Below are positions 27,629 through 36,443 of a DNA stretch of 64,000 nt, piece after piece. How positions within the stretch are numbered: position 1 is the first letter of the stretch; every line of letters starts with the position of its first letter. Source of the DNA: Marinospirillum insulare DSM 21763 (GTDB taxonomy: Bacteria; Pseudomonadota; Gammaproteobacteria; Pseudomonadales; Halomonadaceae); assembly GCF_000686905.1 (NCBI RefSeq), contig NZ_JMLW01000009.1:1-64000 (forward strand). The letters are read 5' to 3'. Position numbers and translations under genes: made by a program. The notes below the pieces were generated by a model. It saw only the letters and a list, made by a program, of their open reading frames with translations. It made no database searches and had not been told where the DNA came from.

Positions 27629-29044
27629 TTACCGCTTGAGTTGTGAGGCAGCAGAACGAAGTGCGGTACGAACTCCTTCCTCAAGTACAGGATGGTAGAA
27701 AGGCTGAGCAAGTATTTCTTTTAAGGTGAGCTTTTGCTGAATGCTCCAGGCTAAAAGGTGCACTAGGTGCTCAGCTCTAGGTCCAAAAATTTCTGTGCCT
27801 AATAGCTGCCCCGTTTTTTTGCAGGCATAAATTTTCATTAAACCCTGGTTTTGCTGCATAACCCGCGCACGACCTTGCTTAGAAAAATCCATACTGCCAA
27901 CTACAACACCTTCTTCACCTAAGCGCGCTTGAATTTGTGCTAAAGACTCACCCGCTAAGGCAATTTGTGGTTCACTAAATACCACCGCTAAAGGTGTGCG
28001 GCGTGCTTTAGGCTTAAAGTTAGGCCAGCCAGCAGCATTACTGCCTGCAATAAAACCTTCATCATTGGCTTCATGTAATAAGGGCCTAAAGCCTGCGACA
28101 TCACCAGCAATAAAGATATGCGAAGGGCTGCCATCAGCATTAATACACTGGGTGGTTTCAGGATTAAACTCAGGTTGCTGACGCTCATTAAGTTTTAAGC
28201 CAGCCGCCTCAATATTAATTTTATCTAGGTTGGCTTTACGCCCAGTAGCAGCTAATAAATAGTCGAAAGTTTCAGTGGTGGGCTGGCCTTGGTTATCTAT
28301 AAAGCTAATAGCAACACCTCCATCTGTACGGGTGATAGACTGGACTTCATTGCCTGCCATGATTGGAAACTCTTTATTAAAAGTTTCATGGGCCAGTGTT
28401 TTCATGCTTGGGTCTTGTAAAGGACCAATACCATCACCACGGCCAAATAAACGTAAGCGCACACCTAAACGACTCAGCGCTTGGCTTATTTCTAAACCAA
28501 TCACACCTGGGCCGAATACAGCCACTGACTCGGGCAAATCATCCCAATCAAAAACGTCATCGTTAATAATTAAACGGTCGCCTGCAGCTTCGAACATGGG
28601 TGGCACAGCTGGGCGAGAGCCCGTGGCAATAATAATATTGCGCGCTCTAATTTTTTTACCACTGGTGGTTTCAAGGGTATTAGGGTCAATAAAGTGGGCT
28701 AGCTCATCTATACGTTGGTCATCTGCTAGCTTAGCTATATCTTGCAAAACAAAACTAACAAAACGATCTCGCTCAGCTTTTACCCTTTGCATCACTGCTT
28801 TGCCATCTACCTGGTAGCCAGCAGTCAGCTGAATACCAAAAGCTGGTGCAAGCTGCATTTGGTGAGCGCTTTCAGCAGCAGCGATCAACAACTTGCTAGG
28901 CATACAGCCAACACGAGCACAGGTAGTGCCATAAGACCCACCTTCTAGCATTACTAAGGAATCAGTTACTTTGCGGGCTGCATTAAATGCACTCATGCCT
29001 GCGGTACCTGCACCAATAATGGCAATATCGACCTGTTGAATCAT
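27629..29044 (-). CDS. Dihydrolipoamide dehydrogenase-like flavoprotein disulfide reductase
   Basis: FAD- and NAD(P)-dependent class I disulfide reductase. It has an N-terminal FAD site (AIIGAGTAGMSAF), the redox-active Cys pair C-x4-C in GTTCARVGCMPSK, an NAD site with the unusual core FGPGVIGLEIS, the second FAD motif IFIAGDVAG, and a C-terminal active-site His-Glu pair in FYHPVLEEG. All catalytic parts are present. It is not near pyruvate or oxoglutarate dehydrogenase genes, and the His-Glu block differs from the HAHPTLSE of authentic Lpd, so the physiological disulfide is unknown. It is divergent from the exporter gene at 29204. Confidence 0.8.
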   Translation of the reverse strand: MIQQVDIAIIGAGTAGMSAFNAARKVTDSLVMLEGGSYGTTCARVGCMPSKLLIAAAESAHQMQLAPAFGIQLTAGYQVDGKAVMQRVKAERDRFVSFVLQDIAKLADDQRIDELAHFIDPNTLETTSGKKIRARNIIIATGSRPAVPPMFEAAGDRLIINDDVFDWDDLPESVAVFGPGVIGLEISQALSRLGVRLRLFGRGDGIGPLQDPSMKTLAHETFNKEFPIMAGNEVQSITRTDGGVAISFIDNQGQPTTETFDYLLAATGRKANLDKINIEAAGLKLNERQQPEFNPETTQCINADGSPSHIFIAGDVAGFRPLLHEANDEGFIAGSNAAGWPNFKPKARRTPLAVVFSEPQIALAGESLAQIQARLGEEGVVVGSMDFSKQGRARVMQQNQGLMKIYACKKTGQLLGTEIFGPRAEHLVHLLAWSIQQKLTLKEILAQPFYHPVLEEGVRTALRSAASQLKR

Positions 29045-29141
29045 TGCAACCTCTCAAAATTAATACTCATTCAAATAAGCGCTAGTTTAACAAAAACAAA
29101 TATAAGTATCTGCTTATTTAATCTTTGCTCTAGGTAAAGGC

Positions 29142-29170
29142 TAGTCAGTCTAGTTTAGATTATTTATAAT
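29142..29170 (+). promoter_or_regulatory. Candidate promoter for the EamA exporter gene
   Basis: TAGTCA (29142-29147), 17-base spacer, perfect TATAAT (29165-29170), ending 33 bases before the GTG start. Confidence 0.5.
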
Positions 29171-29203
29171 TCGTTAACTTAAAAACAAGCAAGGGTTAAC
29201 CAA

Positions 29204-30094
29204 GTGATCTATTTGTGGAGTGTGACTTTTTTATGGGCTTTTTCATTTAGCCTGATAGGTGTGTACCTGTCAGGTAGTGTGGATGCCTATTTTGCAGTAT
29301 TAACACGTACTTTTTTAGCTAGCCTCGTATTTTTGCCCCTGCTTAAATTTGCTCGTATTCCCTTAAAGCTGGCGCTGAAGCTAATGCTTATAGGCGGTTT
29401 TCAGTTAGGTGTTATGTACCTTTGCTTGTATCAGTCATTTAGTTATTTAACTGTGCCAGAGGTGGTGCTCTTTACCATTTTCACCCCAATTTATATCACT
29501 CTAGCGAATGATTTACTGCAAGGGAGGTTTACCCTCTGGTATTTACTGACTGCCAGCCTAGCAGTAGTGGGCGCAGGCATCATTCGTCTTAATGCTATTA
29601 GCGCAGATTTTTTTGTTGGGTTTTTACTAGTGCAGGCAGCCAACCTTTGTTTTGGGCTGTCTCAAGTGGCCTACAAGCACCTAATGGCCAATTTAAAAAG
29701 TTCGGCTTCCCATCTTAAGCATAGAGATGTGTTTGGCTACTTTTACTTAGGTGCATTGTTGGTTGCCAGCTTAGGTATGTTCCTGTTTGGTAATTGGCAA
29801 AAGTTACCCACTACAAGTACTCAATGGATTGTGCTTTTATGGCTAGGTTTGGTGGCTTCTGGGATAGGTTACTTCTTGTGGAATAAAGGAGCTACCCTGG
29901 TAGATGCAGGCGCCCTAGCGATAATGAATAATGCCCTTGTACCTGCGGGTCTTTTGGTTAATTTAATTATATGGAACCGTGATGTGGATTGGTTAAGGTT
30001 GTCCTTGGGAGGCTTGGTTATTCTTCTTGCGCTCCTTATTAATGAGCGTTGGGTTAAACCCAGAGTTGAGTTACAAGAAGTAAAAGCTGGTTAA
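29204..30094 (+). CDS. EamA-family (DMT) transporter
   Basis: Inner-membrane exporter or permease of the drug/metabolite transporter superfamily. The 296-residue product has about ten hydrophobic helices arranged as two EamA repeats, the second ending in the typical SGIGYFLWNKGATLVDAGALAIMNN-type block (conserved Gly, Trp, Asn). Related proteins are often labelled carboxylate/amino acid/amine transporters; the substrate here cannot be told. Start is GTG 29204 with AAGGG 9 bases upstream. It is followed 83 bases later by an outer-membrane protein gene. Confidence 0.85.
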   Translation: MIYLWSVTFLWAFSFSLIGVYLSGSVDAYFAVLTRTFLASLVFLPLLKFARIPLKLALKLMLIGGFQLGVMYLCLYQSFSYLTVPEVVLFTIFTPIYITLANDLLQGRFTLWYLLTASLAVVGAGIIRLNAISADFFVGFLLVQAANLCFGLSQVAYKHLMANLKSSASHLKHRDVFGYFYLGALLVASLGMFLFGNWQKLPTTSTQWIVLLWLGLVASGIGYFLWNKGATLVDAGALAIMNNALVPAGLLVNLIIWNRDVDWLRLSLGGLVILLALLINERWVKPRVELQEVKAG

Positions 30095-30177
30095 ACACCA
30101 CTCAAAAACTGGCAATCAATGCTTTTTAAGTGTTTAATCAGCCTCTAGATTTTTGAAAAAAACTAAGGAGAGTACCG

Positions 30178-30681
30178 ATGTTTCGCTGGTTGCCTGCTGT
30201 TTTAGTCGGTTGTTTACTTTTACCTAACGCTGGTCAGATTTATGCCTACGATGATTATAGTGAAATTCATGGCTATGTAAGTGGTGGTTTGCATCACTGG
30301 ACCAGTGATGATTCGAGTGCTGAAGGCCTTAAAATACGGTTTGGTCAGCAGCTAACAAGTTTTATAGGTGCAGAAGCCCAGTTTGCTATAGGTGGCGAAG
30401 ACTCAGAAACAGAAGTTTCGCTAGATCGCCTCTTTGGTATTTATGGTAAGTTTGGCTTGCCCTTAGGTATGTTCACACCCTATGCAAAATTAGGAATGAC
30501 CTCTGCTTCTTTAAAAGCAGCCGATGAAAGCACAAGTGAATTTGAAATGAGCTACGGTGTGGGTTCAGAGTTTAACCTAACATCCCGCTTTTATGTTGAT
30601 TTGGAATATATGGTTTACTTAGATACTGCAGACCTTGAGCTAGAAGGCTTTACTTTTGGTATAGGTTATAAACTACCATGA
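30178..30681 (+). CDS. Small outer-membrane beta-barrel protein
   Basis: Exported outer-membrane protein of unknown function. A signal peptide (residues 1 to about 23, ending near IYAYDD) is followed by about 140 residues of alternating beta strands ending with an aromatic-rich last strand (FTFGIGYKLP), as in 8-stranded OmpA/OmpX-type barrels (OMP_b-brl). AAGGAG lies 7 bases before ATG. Its stop overlaps the nadK start by 4 bases (ATGA), an unusual pairing of an envelope protein with a cytoplasmic enzyme. Confidence 0.75.
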   Translation: MFRWLPAVLVGCLLLPNAGQIYAYDDYSEIHGYVSGGLHHWTSDDSSAEGLKIRFGQQLTSFIGAEAQFAIGGEDSETEVSLDRLFGIYGKFGLPLGMFTPYAKLGMTSASLKAADESTSEFEMSYGVGSEFNLTSRFYVDLEYMVYLDTADLELEGFTFGIGYKLP

Positions 30682-31568
30682 AAAACCCTGGCTTCCGCAA
30701 TATTGGTTTAATCGGACGTTTGGGTAGTAACAAGGTAGTTGAAACACTTAAGCGGTTAATGCGTTATTTGGGCGAGCATAACTATCAGGTAATTATTGAG
30801 TCTCGTACTGCTGAGGTTATCTTAGGTCATGGATGTCAAGAAGCTGACCTAAAAATGTTAGCCGAAATTTGTGATCTGGTCATAGTGGTGGGTGGTGATG
30901 GCAGCTTACTAGGTGCAGCTCGAGCTATGGCTAAAACGGGTGTGCCAGTTTTAGGTGTTAACCGAGGCCGTTTAGGCTTTTTAACCGACATACTGCCTGA
31001 AAAAGTTGAAGAAAAGGTTGCCGAGGTTTTAGCTGGCAAATACACCTCAGAAAGACGTTTTTTATTAGATGCTGAAGTGTATCGTGAAGGCGAATTGATC
31101 GGCAGTGCTGATGGTCTTAACGATGTAGTGCTCCACCCGGGTAAATCAGCACGAATGATAGAGTTTGATTTACACATTGAAGGGCAATTTGTTTATAACC
31201 AGCGGTCTGATGGATTAATTGTTGCCACCCCCACAGGTTCTACAGCCTATGCACTATCGGGTGGTGGCCCTATTATGCACCCCAAGTTAGATGCATTAGT
31301 GCTTGTACCTATGTTCCCTCATACCCTATCCAGTCGCCCTATAGTGGTGGATGGTAATAGTGAAATAAAAATCTTCATTAGTGGCAGCAATGAAACCTAC
31401 CCGCATATTTCTTGTGATGGTCAAACTCACCTAGTCACTAAGCCAGGTGATGTACTTTATATACGCAAAAAGTCTCAGAAATTAAAACTGATTCATCCCT
31501 TAGGATATGACTTTTACGAAATCTGTCGCACTAAGCTGGGCTGGAATTCACAGCACAGTAATTACTGA
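30678..31568 (+). CDS. nadK: NAD kinase
   Basis: ATP-dependent phosphorylation of NAD to NADP. Family motifs: VVGGDGSLLGAAR (catalytic Asp in GGDG), GVNRGRLGFLTD, GLNDVVLH, and the Gly-rich block TPTGSTAYALSGGGPI. Length 296 equals the E. coli enzyme (292). Translation is coupled to the upstream barrel gene by a 4-base overlap. Confidence 0.95.
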   Translation: MKNPGFRNIGLIGRLGSNKVVETLKRLMRYLGEHNYQVIIESRTAEVILGHGCQEADLKMLAEICDLVIVVGGDGSLLGAARAMAKTGVPVLGVNRGRLGFLTDILPEKVEEKVAEVLAGKYTSERRFLLDAEVYREGELIGSADGLNDVVLHPGKSARMIEFDLHIEGQFVYNQRSDGLIVATPTGSTAYALSGGGPIMHPKLDALVLVPMFPHTLSSRPIVVDGNSEIKIFISGSNETYPHISCDGQTHLVTKPGDVLYIRKKSQKLKLIHPLGYDFYEICRTKLGWNSQHSNY

Positions 31569-31595
31569 TCGACACTCGTTAAAAACGGATAGTTT

Positions 31596-32597
31596 ATGCA
31601 AGGTTATGATCTGATAGGTGATGTACATGGTTGTGGTAATACCCTAAGGCGATTACTAGAACTCATGGGCTACTCACGTCAGTCAGGTGTATGGCGACAC
31701 CCTGCTGGAAGGCAGGTGATCTTTGTTGGCGATATTGTAGATCGTGGCCCAAGAATTCGTCAGGCATTACATGATGTGAGAGAAATGGTTGAAGCAGGCA
31801 CAGCGCTGATGGTGTTAGGTAACCATGAATACAACGCCCTGGCCTACTCAACGCTTAACCCACAAGGCGAGCCTTTACGCTCCCACTCTCCTAGACACCA
31901 AAGAGTCATACAAGAAACCCTGGATCAGTTCGACCCTTGGCCTAATGAATGGCAAGACTTTTTGAATTGGTTTATGACCTTGCCGCTGGCCCTAGATTTA
32001 GAACAACTCAGGGTTGTTCATGCCTGTTGGGATGACCAACTCATGCCAAACTTCTTTCAAAACTACCCTGACGGCACTATGACTGAAGAGTTTTTACAAG
32101 CTTCAGCGATTATAGGTACCGATGAGTTTAGAGTGGTTGATCGTTGTACACGGGGCACTTGGTTACGCTTACCTGAAGGGCAAACCCAGAAAAGTGGTGA
32201 TGGTTTTGTAAGAGACCGCTTTCGCACTTCCTTTTGGATAGACAACCCACGCACTTGGGGCGATGTGTTGTTTCAGCCAGATAGACTAACCCCAGAAATA
32301 GAAGCAACCCTTATATCAGCAGAAGACCAGCGCCGTTTAAGCTATTACCCACCCGAAGATAAACCCTTGTTTTTTGGTCATTATTGGTGCCAAGGCTTTC
32401 CATCAGTCATTCGGCCTAACCTAGCTTGTTTAGATTACAGCGCCGTTAAATATGGCAGATTAGTCGCCTATCGTTTTGATGGCGAAGCAAAACTTGATGC
32501 TGAAAAATTTGTGTGGGTTGAAGTACAAAGAGACGAGTATCCACTACTAGAAGAGTTGCGGGCAGAAATGCTTGCAGAGCATATTCAAAAAATTTAA
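31596..32597 (+). CDS. Calcineurin-like metallophosphoesterase (PPP family)
   Basis: Serine/threonine phosphatase-type metallophosphoesterase. The metal-site motifs are IGDVHGCG, VGDIVDRG and LGNHEYN, and the C-terminal histidine is probably in FGHYWCQG. The 333-residue size is larger than ApaH (about 280), and this window has a separate apaH at 51866, so this is a second enzyme, perhaps acting on dinucleoside polyphosphates, proteins or other phosphoesters. It lies 27 bases after nadK and probably shares its transcript, which ends at a strong terminator. Confidence 0.85.
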   Translation: MQGYDLIGDVHGCGNTLRRLLELMGYSRQSGVWRHPAGRQVIFVGDIVDRGPRIRQALHDVREMVEAGTALMVLGNHEYNALAYSTLNPQGEPLRSHSPRHQRVIQETLDQFDPWPNEWQDFLNWFMTLPLALDLEQLRVVHACWDDQLMPNFFQNYPDGTMTEEFLQASAIIGTDEFRVVDRCTRGTWLRLPEGQTQKSGDGFVRDRFRTSFWIDNPRTWGDVLFQPDRLTPEIEATLISAEDQRRLSYYPPEDKPLFFGHYWCQGFPSVIRPNLACLDYSAVKYGRLVAYRFDGEAKLDAEKFVWVEVQRDEYPLLEELRAEMLAEHIQKI

Positions 32598-32665
32598 AAA
32601 AAGTGGGAACTAAAATAGTTAAGCTGCGTCTTATTAGTCGTAGTTTCCTCATGATAGTCCTGCTT

Positions 32666-32711
32666 TGGCGGCTCCTTCTTTTTTTATTAAAGAGTAGCCG
32701 CCATTTTTTTT
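32666..32711 (+). terminator. Terminator after the metallophosphoesterase gene
   Basis: TGGCGGCT (32666-32673) pairs perfectly with AGCCGCCA (32696-32703), followed by eight T. Confidence 0.88.
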
Positions 32712-32744
32712 AACCCCATCGATTAAAAATTAGCGACTAGATTA

Positions 32745-33586
32745 ATGTTTAAATTCCTGGTCTTACCAGCACACCAAGACCCTATGCCACTTTCACGCCA
32801 CTTATGGAAAGCGCGTATCGGTCACCGTATTCTGCCGGATGAAGCAGGTAACCATGCTTTTTGGTTGCTGGATGTTACTCTGCTTCCTTATGTGCAACTG
32901 GCAATAGATGACTGGCAAGCTGGTCGACCAACTCAACCAGCAAATATTAACCCAACCTCTTTAGCTTATCGTATTAAAAAAGTACCTGTAACTCTTACAC
33001 TGCTCCTGCTTGGTTGTTTGGTTACCTTGGCTTTTGAATGGCTATTTGGCCCTATTGTTTTTTTACTGGTTTCTTTTACACCCATGGAGTTTGCAAATGG
33101 TCAGGTGGTTAGCCTGCCTTTAAGCGCAACACTTACCTCCGGGCAGTGGTGGCGCTTAATTACGCCAATTTTTTACATTTTGGCATAATGCACTTGGTTT
33201 TTAATTCACTTTGGATTTGGGTTTTAGGTGAAATGATTGAAAGAAACCAAGGACAGGTTAAACTTATCTTATTAATACTTTTTACAGCCTTGGTATCTAA
33301 TTCAGCACAATTTTTAATCAATGGTTCTAGTCAGTTTGGTGGCTTATCTGGCGTGGTCTATGGCTATTTAGGTTATATCTGGCTAACGGGTCGGCTTAAA
33401 CCTCAAGAAGGCCTAGCCCTCAGTAATGCCTTGGTAATATTTATGCTGGGCTGGATGCTTTTAGGTATGACAGACTTTTCACGTTCTTTAGGCTTAAATA
33501 TGGCCAACGAAGCGCACCTAGGTGGGCTTTTAGCAGGGTTAGCTTTTGCACTTTTACCCTGGCCTAAAAAGAGGAAACACGTATGA
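32745..33586 (+). pseudogene. Rhomboid-family intramembrane protease, frameshifted
   Basis: A rhomboid serine protease gene is split by a one-base frameshift. The first part (32745-33188) ends ...GQWWRLITPIF then leaves frame; the second part continues in another frame as LHFGIMHLVFNSLWIWVLG. Adding one T to the T6 run at 33169-33174 gives a single open frame of about 280 residues to 33586. The catalytic serine (GGLSGVVYG) and histidine (EAHLGGLLAG) are both in the second part. An N-terminal soluble region of about 85 residues precedes the membrane helices. It could be a sequence error, a real mutation, or slippage at the T run. The gene overlaps the next one by 4 bases. Confidence 0.8.
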
Positions 33587-33837
33587 CCTTTGCAGCTATG
33601 ATAGAAAAAATGAGTCCGGAAATTTATACGGCATTAAAAAGCGGTGTAGAACTAGGACGCTGGCCTAATGGACAGGCATTAACTCAAGAGCAAAAAGAAA
33701 TTAGTATGGAAGCCGTGCTACGTTACGAAGCACAAAGCAATATCCCTGAAGAAGAAAGGGTGGGTTATATTGCACCTAAAAAGAAAAAGCTCGCGACCAA
33801 TGAAGAAGCGCCAGTAAAAATTTTAGGGCAGGAATAA
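33583..33837 (+). CDS. YeaC-like conserved protein (DUF1315)
   Basis: Small soluble protein of 84 residues with unknown function. The first 55 residues match E. coli YeaC in pattern (MSPEIYTALKSGVELGRWPNG, then LTQEQKE). The tail is rich in Lys and Glu. It overlaps the rhomboid gene by 4 bases and precedes the DUF2797 gene by 4 bases, so all three are probably one operon. Confidence 0.85.
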   Translation: MTFAAMIEKMSPEIYTALKSGVELGRWPNGQALTQEQKEISMEAVLRYEAQSNIPEEERVGYIAPKKKKLATNEEAPVKILGQE

Positions 33838-33841
33838 TAGC

Positions 33842-34669
33842 GTGCTAAGTTTAGCCGGTCGTTTACGTAAAATGGGTACAGAGCATACTGCACAGGTAAG
33901 TTATGAGTTAAAACTTGCCGATGGTGAAGGTGGTTTGCAAAGCCTAGCTTTAAACCCCTTGTTAGGAAAAGTGCTTAGCCTTGAATTTAGCGGCAATATT
34001 CATTGCATTCATTGTGAGCGAAAAACCAACAAAAGCTTTGCGCAAGGTTATTGTTACCCCTGTTTTAAAAAGCTAGCGCAGTGTGATACCTGCATTGTTA
34101 AACCAGAAACCTGCCATTATCACCTAGGCACTTGCCGCGAGCCAGCTTGGGGTGAAGCGCATTGCTTTAAAGAGCATACGGTTTATCTAGCTAGTACTAC
34201 CGGCTTAAAAGTAGGCATAACCCGCGAAACCAATATGCCAACACGCTGGATGGACCAAGGAGCGATTGCTGCTTTACCTTTAATAAAAGTGAATAACCGC
34301 CTAGCTTCAGGCCTAGTAGAAACCACCCTAGGTCAAACCATCAAAGATAAAACCGCTTGGCAGCGTATGCTAAAAAATGAAGTCGAAGACTTAGATTTGG
34401 TGAAAGAAGCACAGCAAGTCTTGACGGAATACCAGCCCCAGTTAACCGCCCTAGATAACCTGGAATATGAAACGCTGACATTAAAACCTTTGTTTTTTGA
34501 TTATCCAGTTTTAGAGTATCCAACCAAGGTTAAGTCACTTAACCTAGATAAAACACCTAAAATAGAAGGGCAACTACTGGGTATTAAAGGCCAGTATCTT
34601 TTGTTAGATATAGGCGTTATTAACCTGCGCAAATACGCTGGCTATGAGGTGCGTTTTTCTGCTCATTAA
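33842..34669 (+). CDS. DUF2797 zinc-ribbon protein
   Basis: Conserved 275-residue protein of unknown function. The middle carries several Cys/His groups (CIHCERK, YCYPCFKKLAQCDTCIVKPETCHYH-type spacing, GTCREP, HCFKEH) that could bind one or two zinc ions. These are followed by VYLASTTGLKVGITR, which resembles the first strand of a GIY-YIG nuclease fold. Translation starts at GTG. The end overlaps tamA by 26 bases. Function should not be guessed beyond possible nucleic-acid binding. Confidence 0.82.
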   Translation: MLSLAGRLRKMGTEHTAQVSYELKLADGEGGLQSLALNPLLGKVLSLEFSGNIHCIHCERKTNKSFAQGYCYPCFKKLAQCDTCIVKPETCHYHLGTCREPAWGEAHCFKEHTVYLASTTGLKVGITRETNMPTRWMDQGAIAALPLIKVNNRLASGLVETTLGQTIKDKTAWQRMLKNEVEDLDLVKEAQQVLTEYQPQLTALDNLEYETLTLKPLFFDYPVLEYPTKVKSLNLDKTPKIEGQLLGIKGQYLLLDIGVINLRKYAGYEVRFSAH

Positions 34670-36443
34670 TCAGCCAATAAAAAATGGCTCAGCAGTTAGT
34701 CTTTATTGGTTGGGCTTACTGCTGTTTTTATTGTTGAATCTGTTTTATTTCCCGCAAGCTGCTGCCGCAGACAAAAAACGCTCAGCTTTGGTTTTAAAAC
34801 TAGAGCCAGAGCTAGCCCCAGTGCGTAATAATATTGAAGCCTACCTAGGTACTATTGAAGAGCGTAATACCGATGAAATGCGCCGCTATGCACGTTTTGC
34901 TAGAGAGCAAATAGCTCAGGCTGTAGAAGCTTTAGGTTATTATCAATATGGCCTTCATTTAGAAGTCAAACCTGGTGACCCAGCTCAGTTACAAGTTAAT
35001 CTGCTGCTAGGGGAGCCTGTTAAATTACAGCAGGTGAATATAAAACTGGCTGGAGAAGCCGCTGGCCAAGCCAATTTTACTCTACCCTCAACTAAGAACC
35101 TGCAAATAGGCCAACAATTAAATCATGCTCACTATGAAGCAGCTAAAAAACACTTTTTAGACCAAGCCCTAAGTTATGGCTATTTTGCTGCTGATTTTTC
35201 TAAAAATACCCTAACAATTCTGCCTGAAGCTAATGTAGCTAATATAGACTTGCATTTTAATTCAGGGCCTCGTTACCGCTTTGGTGAAGTCAGTTTTGAG
35301 CAGCAGGGTCAGTTTCAAGAAAGCTTTATTAAAAAGTTTGTGCGTTTTAAAAAGGGTGATGCCTTTGATGCAGAACGCCTCAGTGAATTAAGTCGTGAAC
35401 TACGCGCCAGCAACTACTTTAATGAAGTGTTAGTTGATATAAATGAAGACCTAACCACAGCTAACCTTGAAGTGCCTGTTGAAGTGCTACTGACCCGTCG
35501 CAAACCCCACAGTCTAGATTTAGGTATAGGTTATTCAACCGATATAGGCCCCCGCCTAAGTGGTAGTTGGACACAGCATTGGTTGAATGACCTAGGGCAT
35601 AGTCGAGGCGTGAACAGTGAGCTTTCCTTACCGCGCAAAGCTGTCAGTGCTTGGTATCAGTTGCCCCTTAGCCCGCCTATGACAGACAAGCTACGTTTTA
35701 CCACCTCTGTAGAAGATGAACGCTTTGACGATCATAAAAGTCAGCGCTTTAGTGCCGCTATTCAATGGCAACATCAACAAGCTAATAGCTGGGATAGAAA
35801 CCTCTCATTAAAAGGGCTACAAGAAAACTTTCAAATTGGTGAAGAAGAAGACCGAACCTGGTTAACCTTGCCTGGTATTACTTTAAACCGTTTATACACA
35901 GATCAGCGAGTAGACCCAACAAAAGGCTACCGTTTACATTTTAATTTAGCTGCTAGCCATCAAGAGTTTTTGTCAGATATTAATATATTTCAGGTCACGG
36001 CTTTTGCGCGAGGGCTCTACACTTTTTATGATAATCATCGCTTCTTAACTCGAGTGCAAATGGGTGATTTATATACAGAAGACTTTTCAATTACCCCTGT
36101 TTCCTTGCGTTTCTTTGCTGGGGGTGACCAAACGATTCGTGGTTATGGTTATCAAGAAATAGCACCCAAAAGTGAAACAGGTCGCCTTTTAGGTGGGCGT
36201 TATTTAATAGTAGGCAGTACCGAGTACCAATACAGCTTAAGCCCAACCTGGCGCTTAGCTGTATTTGTTGATGCGGGTAACGTCAGCCTAGAAAGAAAAG
36301 AATTACAAAACCTTAAGGTAGGCCGAGGTATAGGGCTACGCTGGATATCGCCCGTAGGGGCTTTACGTTTAGATGTAGCCCAAGGTTTAGATGAGCTAGA
36401 GGGTGGCTGGCAGCTGCACTTTTCTATGGGGCCAGAATTATGA
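34644..36443 (+). CDS. tamA: Translocation and assembly module outer-membrane protein TamA
   Basis: Omp85-family outer-membrane protein that works with TamB in outer-membrane biogenesis. The 599-residue product has an N-terminal signal segment (about 12-45, hydrophobic, ending AAAADKK), POTRA domains (about 50-290), and a C-terminal 16-strand barrel with the loop-6 motif RGYGY (in GGDQTIRGYGYQE). Length is close to E. coli TamA (577). It overlaps the DUF2797 gene by 26 bases and tamB by 4 bases. Confidence 0.92.
   Translation: MRCVFLLINQPIKNGSAVSLYWLGLLLFLLLNLFYFPQAAAADKKRSALVLKLEPELAPVRNNIEAYLGTIEERNTDEMRRYARFAREQIAQAVEALGYYQYGLHLEVKPGDPAQLQVNLLLGEPVKLQQVNIKLAGEAAGQANFTLPSTKNLQIGQQLNHAHYEAAKKHFLDQALSYGYFAADFSKNTLTILPEANVANIDLHFNSGPRYRFGEVSFEQQGQFQESFIKKFVRFKKGDAFDAERLSELSRELRASNYFNEVLVDINEDLTTANLEVPVEVLLTRRKPHSLDLGIGYSTDIGPRLSGSWTQHWLNDLGHSRGVNSELSLPRKAVSAWYQLPLSPPMTDKLRFTTSVEDERFDDHKSQRFSAAIQWQHQQANSWDRNLSLKGLQENFQIGEEEDRTWLTLPGITLNRLYTDQRVDPTKGYRLHFNLAASHQEFLSDINIFQVTAFARGLYTFYDNHRFLTRVQMGDLYTEDFSITPVSLRFFAGGDQTIRGYGYQEIAPKSETGRLLGGRYLIVGSTEYQYSLSPTWRLAVFVDAGNVSLERKELQNLKVGRGIGLRWISPVGALRLDVAQGLDELEGGWQLHFSMGPEL

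Noticed and set aside
28275-28817. 180-codon open frame on the plus strand
   Set aside because: It lies entirely antisense to the disulfide reductase gene, which has full family motifs; the antisense product has no recognisable domain and low-complexity Ser/Lys content.
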